The notes under the pieces: generated by a model | The model's database searches: none | What the model was told of the DNA's origin: nothing | The model's input: the letters and a program-made list of their open reading frames with translations, nothing else | Program-made: the position numbers and the translations under genes | Shown here: piece after piece, positions 52,734-58,473 of the stretch | Layout: every line of letters begins with the position of its first letter | Numbering within the stretch: position 1 is the first letter of the stretch | Assembly: GCA_044866775.1 (NCBI GenBank) | Contig: JBIOUG010000095.1 | Span: 5,257 to 69,256 of the forward strand | Direction of reading: 5' to 3' | Length of the DNA: 64,000 nt | Source: DASUNQ01 sp044866775 | GTDB taxonomy: Bacteria; Acidobacteriota; Thermoanaerobaculia; Multivoradales; UBA5704

Positions 52734-53225
52734 TCAGTCCTCTCCGATCGTCTGCGCCTCGCCCTCGACGTCGGGCGCGGGGGTCCGCCAGTCGCGGCCG
52801 ACATGCACCTCGTGCTTGCCGGGCGCGCCCCAGCGGACGAGGACCAAGTCGACGGGATCGCGCCAGCCGTTGCGGGGCGGCTGGGCCGGCCGCTCGAGGC
52901 TGGCGAGGAGGCCGCCGTCGAAGCGGCAGGCCGAGCACCATGCGCAGGAGGGCCGCGGCGGCCTGGTTGCGCGGGACCTCCGTGTTGGTGCGCAGGCCCG
53001 GCGCGAAGGGCTCGCCGTCCGGCGAGGCGAGCGCGTGGTAGAGGCGGAGGGCGCGGCCGAGCCAGTCGAGGGCCAGGGCGCGGAGCTTCGGGGCGCCGGG
53101 CCGCCGGCGAGACCGAGGATGCGGCGGTAGTAGGGCACCTCGCGCGGGTCGGAGACGATCTTGCCGGCGAGGCAGTCGGCGAGGCGGGCTTGGAGGGCGA
53201 CGTGGGCGCGTTGCGCAGGGCGCAT
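52734..53225 (-). pseudogene. Unknown protein, middle cassette gene with two frameshifts
   Basis: From ATG 53225 the frame reads MRPAQRAHVALQARLADCLA and DPREVPYYRRILGLAGGP; near 53100 the sensible frame shifts to GAPKLRALALDWLGRALRLY through RNQAAAALLRMVLG, then near 52935 shifts back to RFDGGLLASLERPAQPPRNG and GKHEVHVGRDW, ending TIGED at 52734. One lost C (near 53100) and one extra base (near 52935) would restore a single chain of about 163 residues. Either a decayed gene or two assembly errors. No family recognised. Confidence 0.6.
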
Positions 53226-53326
53226 CGGGAACCTCCATGAGTCGGGGCGGTGGAGGCGGGGGGCGGAGTTGGTGGTACGTTGCATGGGCTCTCGTTCGAC
53301 GCGGGCGCGTTGAGGGAGGGCGGTGC

Positions 53327-53359
53327 GCCGCCGGCGGAGGTCAGATCTCCGCCGGCGGC
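53327..53359. terminator. Strong hairpin between cassette genes
   Basis: GCCGCCGGCGGAG-GTCAGAT-CTCCGCCGGCGGC forms a perfect 13-bp G+C stem 16 bases after the stop of the 145-residue gene. There is a T-rich stretch only on the plus-strand side. It may end or attenuate transcription between the first and second cassette genes. Confidence 0.5.
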
Positions 53360-53374
53360 CGTTGGTTTTGCCCG

Positions 53375-53812
53375 TCAGGGCTTGCGGGTCGGCTCCTCCT
53401 GAGCCGGGGCCGGAGCCGGGCCGGGCGGTTGCGGTGGCGGGACGGCGCCAGGCGCCGGCGGGGTCGTCTCCTCCTCCTCCTCCTTCTTTGCGGGTCCAGG
53501 GAAGGCGTTGGGCCGGAGGCCGAGCTCGTGGAGGACGTTGGCGCGCTTGCCGTAGGTGCCCTTGAGGACGAACACCATGCGGCCGTAGAGCTCGGTAGTG
53601 CGTTGCTCGGCGATGCCCCGTTGGCGGTTTGCCTCGCGGAGGCGGCCTTCGTGGACATCGGCCTGGGTGAGGAGGGCGTCGATCTGCTGGACGAGGGCGG
53701 TCAGCTCCGCGTGGTCCTCCCTGAGGAAGGAGACCTCCTCGATGCGGGGCTTGAGACCCTCCGCGAGCACTCTCCAGTCCTGGAGCTTGTCTGCTAGCGA
53801 TCCGTCGGGCAC
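53375..53812 (-). CDS. Unknown coiled-coil protein, first gene of the array cassette
   Basis: 145-residue protein. The first 95 residues are helical and rich in heptad-like spacing (LKPRIEEVSFLREDHAELTA, LLTQADVHEGRLREANRQRG), then ELYGRMVFVLKGTYGKRANV, and the last 45 residues are acidic and Pro-rich (KKEEEEETTPPAPG). AAAGGAG touches ATG 53821 with no spacing but lies nine bases before GTG 53812, so GTG is chosen. The 21-bp array lies directly upstream. No family recognised; a decayed copy exists near 51.0 kb. Confidence 0.6.
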   Translation of the reverse strand: MPDGSLADKLQDWRVLAEGLKPRIEEVSFLREDHAELTALVQQIDALLTQADVHEGRLREANRQRGIAEQRTTELYGRMVFVLKGTYGKRANVLHELGLRPNAFPGPAKKEEEEETTPPAPGAVPPPQPPGPAPAPAQEEPTRKP

Positions 53813-53864
53813 GGCGGTCATCTCCTTTCGTTGCTCAAGACGAGCGAGGAAGCGCTCCGGATAG

Positions 53865-54110
53865 AGCTCCGGGCGCTGGGGATACATCTCCGAGCGCTGG
53901 GGATACATCCCCGGTCGTTGGTGATGTATCTCCGGTTGTCGGTGATGTATCTCCCGTCATTGGTGATGTATCTCCGGCCGTTGGAGATAGATCCCCAGGC
54001 GCTGGGGATGAATCTCCGGGCGCTGGGGATACATCCCCCAGGCGCTGGGGATAGATCCCCAGGCGTCGGGGATAGATCCCCGGGCGTGGGGGACACATCT
54101 CCGGCGGCTG
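53865..54110. repeat. 21-bp tandem array (12 units)
   Basis: Units of 21 bases with consensus near ATCTCCGGGCGCTGGGGATAC follow in register from 53865 (53886, 53907, 53928, 53949, 53970, 53991, 54012; one unit of 22 bases at 54033-54054; then 54055, 54076, 54097). All three frames stay open on both strands for long stretches; the minus strand reads GDTSPTT-like heptapeptides. It fills the gap between the dehydratase-like gene and the cassette and could be the leader of the cassette mRNA. There are no unique spacers, so it is not a CRISPR. Confidence 0.9.
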
Positions 54111-54170
54111 CTACGACAACTTCCAGGGCCCGGATCGTCACCCCGCCCTCTGGCGCGGTTCCGCCGTCCG

Positions 54171-54479
54171 TCACGCCCCGAACTCCAGCGCCTCGGCCAC
54201 CAGGAAGTCCCGCTCGGTGACGCCGTCGACCGCCGCCGTCGAGAGGTTGACGACGACGGTGCCCGGCGTCAGGGTCATCGTCGCTTCGCCCTCGTGGTAG
54301 TCGATGACGGAGGCGAGGGCGCTCGCGAAGGAGCTGCCGACGTAAAGGCTGGGGACGCTCCAGGTGCGGCGGATGGCCCTGCCGTCGCGCCGGAGCTCCC
54401 AGGTGGGGAGCCGCTCGAGGAGCGCTTGGATGCGCTCGGCCTTGAGCTGCTCGGTGATGGGTCTGCGGCTCTCGTTCAT
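54171..54479 (-). CDS. Divergent pterin-4a-carbinolamine dehydratase-like protein
   Basis: 102-residue protein with the PCD fold pattern: LLERLPTWELRRDGRAIRRT near the start and VVVNLSTAAVDGVTERDFLV at the end, the latter matching the family's LxTHxxGGLTxxDxxLA segment. Two of the three catalytic His are missing (THD reads TAA; HHP region reads YHEGEA), so it probably has no dehydratase activity and may serve as a binding or regulatory domain (DCoH-like). ATG 54479 has GGAGGAA eight bases upstream. Confidence 0.65.
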   Translation of the reverse strand: MNESRRPITEQLKAERIQALLERLPTWELRRDGRAIRRTWSVPSLYVGSSFASALASVIDYHEGEATMTLTPGTVVVNLSTAAVDGVTERDFLVAEALEFGA

Positions 54480-54543
54480 CTCAGGTTCCTCCAGGACTTC
54501 AGGGGCGCCGGGAGGCTCCAGTGCCTCCGGCGGGACAGCGGTC

Positions 54544-54605
54544 TTGCTACTCCAACCAAGCCCCCGCCGCTTCGCGGCCCACCCTGACCGGCTTCGCCGG
54601 TCAGC
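54544..54605 (+). repeat. 62-bp palindromic element, copy 1
   Basis: Begins TTGCTACTCC and ends CCGGCTTCGCCGGTCAGC; 61 of 62 bases equal the reverse complement of 55879-55940. It contains its own hairpins, CTGACCGGC-TTC-GCCGGTCAG and CCGC-TT-CGCGG-like. This copy is intergenic, two bases after the stop of the TPR gene. Probably a REP- or MITE-like mobile palindrome. Confidence 0.85.
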
Positions 54606-54607
54606 GG

Positions 54608-56098
54608 TCATCGCGCCGCTCCTCCGCCGCGGCGGCGCGCGCCGGCGGCGGTGAAGGGAAGGAGGTTCGACTGCGGAGGACGGCGGCGCAGCGGCTCGGT
54701 CAGCGCCGGATCGAAGAGGACGCCGAGCCCGCGCAGCGGCCCCGGGCCTCCCGGCACGCGCTGCCCGAAGCGGCGCTGGAGGCCGGCGATGCGCTCGGCC
54801 TCGGCGCTCCCGCCGCGGAGCAGCCCGCGCAGCTCGCGCAGGAGGGCGCGCAGCTCGCTCGGCAGCGTCTCGGGGGCGAAGAGCGGCTCGATCTCGTCGG
54901 CCAGGGCGGCGAGACGCCCGCGCCGCTGCTCATCGGCAAACAGGACGGCGAGGTGGAAGGCCGCCGCGGCCGCCTCGCCCCAAGCGCTCGCCCCCTTGGC
55001 GGCGGCGAGCGCCTCGCGGAGCAGGCGCTCGGTCGCCTCGCGGTCGCCCGCCTCGGCGGTGAGCCAGGCCCGCGTCAGGAGGGCCAGGGCGGGAGTCCCC
55101 GCTCCCGCGGCCGTCGCCTGCCGCTCGGCCTCGGCGAGGGCCTCCTGCGCCGCCCATGGGTGACCGACCGCGGCGTGCATGAAGGCGAGGAGGAGCCGCT
55201 CGCGGAGCGCTTCGGCCGGCGCCAGCCACGCCTCGCGCAGCGCGAGCGACCGCCCGGAGAGCGCGAGCGCCCGCTCGGTGTCTCCCTCGCGGGCGTAGAT
55301 CGCCGCCTGGTCGGCGACGGCGAGGGACTCCTCCACCGTCTCGCCCCTGCGGTGGAAGAGACTCTCCGCCCGCTCGAGCAGTGCCAGCGCCTCGTGGATC
55401 CGCCGCTGGCGGTCGCGGACGCCGGCGAGGAGGCGACAGAAGACCGCCGCCTCGACGTCCTCTGGATCGGCGATGTGGCTCTCCGCGACCCGGAAGGCCA
55501 GCTCGCCCGGGTCCTGGGGCAGCCGCTCGATGAGCTCGGTGTAGCCGCACAGCATGTGGACGCGCGCCTTCAAGTCGGCGAGGAGCGCCGGCGGCAGGCC
55601 GGCTTTCTCGACGGCGCAGCTCAGGTGGAAGGCGGCCTCGGCGAGCGCGTGGCCGCGGCTCGGGAAGGGGTAGCTCTCCTCGTAGGCGCGGTCGAGGACC
55701 CGCAGCAGGATGGCGACCGCCTGCGGCGCCGGCTTCTGCCGGAGCTCGCGCTCCATCTTCCTGACCGGCAGCGCGAGGAGCCCCTCGATCGCGGCGTCGG
55801 CCTCCGCGGCCGCCATGGCGACCGCCGTCGACGACGCGCTCGGCTCCGCAGCGAGGCGCGTGAAGACGCTCTCGTAGAGCTGACCGGCGAAGCCGGTCAG
55901 GGTGGGCCGCGAAGCGGCGGGGGCTTGGTCGGAGTAGCAAACCCGCGCCGCCCCGGCCTCGGGCGCGAGCTCCGGCAGCAGCCGGCGCACGCGGCGGCGG
56001 CAGAGGCGGCAGGCGAGGAGGTGATGGAGGTGCTGGAGCTGCGGGGCGGCGAGGCCGTCGGCCAGGCGGGCGAGATCGTCGAAGGGGACGTGCGCCAC
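54608..56098 (-). CDS. TPR protein with anti-sigma-like zinc motif
   Basis: 496-residue protein. Near the N-terminus HLLACRLCRRR gives the HxxxCxxC pattern of zinc-binding anti-sigma domains; after an inserted segment (CYSDQAPAASRPTLTGFAGQ, encoded by a 62-bp palindromic element) follow about 350 residues of TPR-like helices (HEALALLERAESLF, ERALALSGRSLALREAWL). No membrane helix. It is divergent from an XRE regulator gene; such XRE/TPR pairs may be a signalling unit. The palindrome is in frame and adds about 20 residues. Confidence 0.75.
   Translation of the reverse strand: MAHVPFDDLARLADGLAAPQLQHLHHLLACRLCRRRVRRLLPELAPEAGAARVCYSDQAPAASRPTLTGFAGQLYESVFTRLAAEPSASSTAVAMAAAEADAAIEGLLALPVRKMERELRQKPAPQAVAILLRVLDRAYEESYPFPSRGHALAEAAFHLSCAVEKAGLPPALLADLKARVHMLCGYTELIERLPQDPGELAFRVAESHIADPEDVEAAVFCRLLAGVRDRQRRIHEALALLERAESLFHRRGETVEESLAVADQAAIYAREGDTERALALSGRSLALREAWLAPAEALRERLLLAFMHAAVGHPWAAQEALAEAERQATAAGAGTPALALLTRAWLTAEAGDREATERLLREALAAAKGASAWGEAAAAAFHLAVLFADEQRRGRLAALADEIEPLFAPETLPSELRALLRELRGLLRGGSAEAERIAGLQRRFGQRVPGGPGPLRGLGVLFDPALTEPLRRRPPQSNLLPFTAAGARRRGGGAAR
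55879..55940 (-). repeat. 62-bp palindromic element, copy 2, inside a gene
   Basis: Reverse complement of copy 1 with one mismatch. It lies within the TPR/zinc-motif gene just after the zinc motif and keeps the frame; the same peptide (CYSxQAPAASRPTLTGFAGQ) would be read from copy 1 on the plus strand. Together the two copies bracket 1.27 kb in inverted orientation. Confidence 0.85.
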
Positions 56099-56241
56099 CG
56101 ATCGTTCCTCAGCCGCGCGGGAGGCGGGCGGGCGCTGGCGCCCAAGGGGTGCAGGAGACGCGATAGCAGGTGTGATCGCCGGTCATTGCGGTTGATCAGA
56201 CCAGCAACAGGTGGAGTTGTCAAGCCCCGTCCCCGCTGACA

Positions 56242-56271
56242 GGTGCAATGCACCGGCTGCACCGGTATAGA
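56242..56271 (+). promoter_or_regulatory. Operator and -10 box of the XRE gene
   Basis: GGTGCA-A-TGCACC (56242-56254) is a perfect inverted repeat and a third TGCACC half-site follows at 56258-56263. TATAGA (56266-56271) is a good -10 and ends eight bases before GTG 56280, so the mRNA is probably leaderless. Binding by the XRE protein itself is likely. Confidence 0.6.
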
Positions 56272-56279
56272 CTCCCTTC

Positions 56280-56696
56280 GTGGAACCCCGCCCGCCGGGA
56301 CGGCTCGACACGGAGACCATGCGGGAGGCGCTCAGGCGCCGCATTCGCCGTGAGGGGCTGACCCTGCGTCAGGTCGAGGAGCGGCTGGGGCGGAAGGGCG
56401 ACTACCTGCGGCAGGTGCTGGCCGGGAAGATCGACCTGCGGTGGGACCACGTGGCCGGCATCCTCGCCGCCCTCGGCGTCCACCCCGTCGAGTTCTTCGA
56501 GGAGGTCTACGGCCCGGCGCCGAGCCGCGCCGCGCCGGCCGGCTCCGCGGCCACCCCGTACGCGACGAGCAGTCAGCTCGTCCGCTGGTCGAGCCTCCGC
56601 GTCCTCATCTGGGAGTTCAAGGAGAAGGGCATCTTCACGGCCGAGGAGGCCGAACGGTTGCTGGCGAAGCTCGAGAGCGAGCCGCCGCCGGTGTAG
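56280..56696 (+). CDS. XRE-family transcriptional regulator
   Basis: 138-residue protein with an N-terminal helix-turn-helix (about 14-70): REALRRRIRREGLTLRQVEE, then RKGDYLRQVLAGKIDLRWDH. The C-terminal half is helical (SSLRVLIWEFKEKGIFTAEE) and may serve dimerisation. GTG 56280 is chosen since the -10 box leaves no room for an earlier start. It is divergent from the TPR/zinc-motif gene, and the operator between them could control both. Confidence 0.85.
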   Translation: MEPRPPGRLDTETMREALRRRIRREGLTLRQVEERLGRKGDYLRQVLAGKIDLRWDHVAGILAALGVHPVEFFEEVYGPAPSRAAPAGSAATPYATSSQLVRWSSLRVLIWEFKEKGIFTAEEAERLLAKLESEPPPV

Positions 56697-56792
56697 GCCG
56701 CGTGCGGCGGTCCTACCCGCTGGCGGTCGCATAGTGCCGCACGGCCTGTCGACCGGGGCGAGCCGCGGGAACGGCGGTTGATTACGGCGGTG

Positions 56793-57161
56793 TTAGAGCA
56801 AACTGCCGATGAGCACGGCCGCGATCACGAGAGTGCCCAGTAGACCCATGACGATGCCGAAGATTGCCCGTCCCATGCCGTGTCGCTGGGGGTGACGCTT
56901 GATGTCGATCACCGCCAGGATTCCCGTGACCAGGGCGAACGGCGCCGGCAGGATCAAGAGCGAGAAGAGGCCCAGGTAGCCGGCGGCGATTGCCCAACCT
57001 GATCGACCGACGGGCAAGATCATTCGCATCATCGGGTCCTGGCCCGCCGGTTGCGAGGCTGGCGACGGTTGGCTGCGGGGGCGAGGCTTCCCGCATTGTG
57101 GGCAGGCGAGGGCGGTGTCAGAGACCTGCGCCCCACACTCCGGACAGGCTACGAGCGCCAT
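56793..57161 (-). CDS. Zinc-ribbon DUF4190-like membrane protein
   Basis: 122-residue protein. The N-terminal zinc ribbon CPECGAQVSDTALACPQCGK (two CxxC) is followed by a Pro/Ser linker and two hydrophobic helices (about 55-83 and 96-122) with the DUF4190-like IDIKRHPQRHGMGRAIFGIV between them. Function unknown. Single gene with no clear operon partner. Confidence 0.85.
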   Translation of the reverse strand: MALVACPECGAQVSDTALACPQCGKPRPRSQPSPASQPAGQDPMMRMILPVGRSGWAIAAGYLGLFSLLILPAPFALVTGILAVIDIKRHPQRHGMGRAIFGIVMGLLGTLVIAAVLIGSLL

Positions 57162-57175
57162 CGTTCATTCCCTCC

Positions 57176-57505
57176 TCAGCGTCCTGCGAGCCAGGACCGG
57201 ATGGCGTCCATGTACTCGAGGACGGGCATCATGTTGAGGTCCTCGCCCGTATACCCCGCGTCGAGACGCTGATCGTAGAAGCGGAAGCGAACTCCGTGAA
57301 CCTGTACCACAGCAGCGACGGAGCCGGCGCGTTCTTCACGCCCACCGTTTCGACGAACCAGTCCCGCACGGCGCGAACCATCCTCTCGGGCTCGTTGGCT
57401 CTTGATGTCGACTCCCGAGAGGTCCGACAGGGCCTTCCTGAACTCGTGCTCAGCGGGGCGTCGAGCGGGCAGTTGACGAAGACGCTGTCGTCGAAGGCGG
57501 CCGTA
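57176..57505 (-). pseudogene. Decayed gene of a conserved hypothetical family
   Basis: Pieces of one protein appear in different minus-strand frames: DDSVFVNCPLD near 57500, EFRKALSDLSGVDIKSQ near 57445, then EPERMVRAVRDWFVETVGVK, and finally GVRFRFYDQRLDAGYTGEDL, NMMPVLEYMDAIRSWLAGR with a TGA at 57176-57178. In the intact family the first and second pieces are separated by a long middle region, which is missing here. At least three frame changes plus a deletion make it a relic. Confidence 0.6.
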
Positions 57506-57583
57506 GGCTGGTGGCGGTCGCGCGGCGGCAAGGGGGCGGAAGCGTACCAGAGGTCCGAGCGCGCGCTCGCCAACGCCCGCAAA

Positions 57584-58150
57584 CTACTGCTTGAGCATGA
57601 TCTGCCCGCCGCGGGCGCGGGCGTCGCCGATCGGCTGGAAGTCGAACTCCAGCTCTTGGCGTCCATCCTTGGGCTCGTTGACCGTGAGCGTGACCTTGCC
57701 GAAAGCCTCGATGTCGACCAAGTAGACCTGCGCTGCGCCGCGTTGCTCGACGTCGAGCGTGAAATCGTGGGGCTTGCCGTCGATCAAAACGCTACCTCCC
57801 GCCTCGATGGTGTCGCGCTGCACCCGGACCGGCATGGTGTACCAGCGCCAGAACCAGGTGAAGACGCGCTCGACGCCCGGGTGGATCGCCGTTCCAAGCC
57901 GTTCCGTGGAGAAAGGAATGAGGGGGTGAAGCGGCTCCGGGCCGGCTGGCTCGGGAGCTTCCAGGCTTGCACCACGTGGAAGGCAGCGCGTGCCGCCGCA
58001 GGCGTTGCAGTCGAGAGAGCAGTCGTCGTACTTGGCGCCCCCGATGCAGTTGTAGCAGTCCTGGGTGTAAACGCACTTGAGGGAGCTCGCGAAGAGCGCC
58101 GGCGTGCCGGCCACCAGGAGGGAAGCTGTCAAGGCCAAGCGCCGAATCAT
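57584..58150 (-). CDS. Cys-rich secreted protein of unknown function
   Basis: 188-residue exported protein. A signal peptide (MIRRLALTASLLVAGTPALF) is followed by a cluster of cysteines, CVYTQDCYNCIGGAKYDDCS and DCNACGGTRC, probably disulfide-bonded, and then a beta-rich half (VQRDTIEAGGSVLIDGKPHD, KVTLTVNEPKDGRQELEFDF). ATG 58150 is the start; longer frames upstream are antisense shadow. No family recognised. Confidence 0.75.
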   Translation of the reverse strand: MIRRLALTASLLVAGTPALFASSLKCVYTQDCYNCIGGAKYDDCSLDCNACGGTRCLPRGASLEAPEPAGPEPLHPLIPFSTERLGTAIHPGVERVFTWFWRWYTMPVRVQRDTIEAGGSVLIDGKPHDFTLDVEQRGAAQVYLVDIEAFGKVTLTVNEPKDGRQELEFDFQPIGDARARGGQIMLKQ

Positions 58151-58352
58151 CGGGCCGCCTCCTTCATCATCGGCGAAGAGACTACCACCCCGAGTGACTC
58201 CCAGCGGGGCCGGTGGGTCCGGCGCGGCGGGCGCCGGCGGCCAGGCGGTTCGGCGCCTGCGACAGCGCCGAGCCGGCCACGGACTTCGCGGTGGGCCGGC
58301 CGTTTCGGGAGCGCCGCCGCCGCGATGGCCTGTCACTTGGCGCCAACTCTCG

Positions 58353-58382
58353 TTGACACCAGCGGTTAAGCTGGTGTATCTA
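58353..58382 (+). promoter_or_regulatory. Strong promoter with operator filling its spacer
   Basis: TTGACA (58353-58358) and TATCTA (58377-58382) are separated by 18 bases, the best promoter match in the window. A perfect inverted repeat ACACCAGC-GGTTAA-GCTGGTGT (58356-58377) occupies the spacer, which is the classical place for a repressor site. Start of transcription near 58389 leaves a leader of about 85 bases with AAGGAG at 58462-58467. The remaining stretch 58151-58352 shows no recognised feature. Confidence 0.75.
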
Positions 58383-58473
58383 GTCGCTAAATCCGTAACA
58401 CCCCGCCGTGCCCCGGAAGCCGTCCCCTGAGTAGGCCGACGCCGGCAAGGCAGCGGCCCTGAAGGAGACGTAC

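Noticed and set aside
51553..53238. A 561-codon minus-strand protein across the cassette
   Set aside because: Only a short part (about 53100-52935) is the true middle-gene frame; the rest is Arg/Pro-rich shadow over the 247-residue gene and the RHH-MazF pair.
53865..54110. CRISPR array or secreted repeat protein at the 21-bp repeat
   Set aside because: No spacers; three frames are equally open, and none has a ribosome site or continues into a recognisable domain.
54521..56239. A 572-codon plus-strand frame opposite the TPR gene
   Set aside because: Shadow composition; its only meaningful piece is the palindromic element read from the other side.
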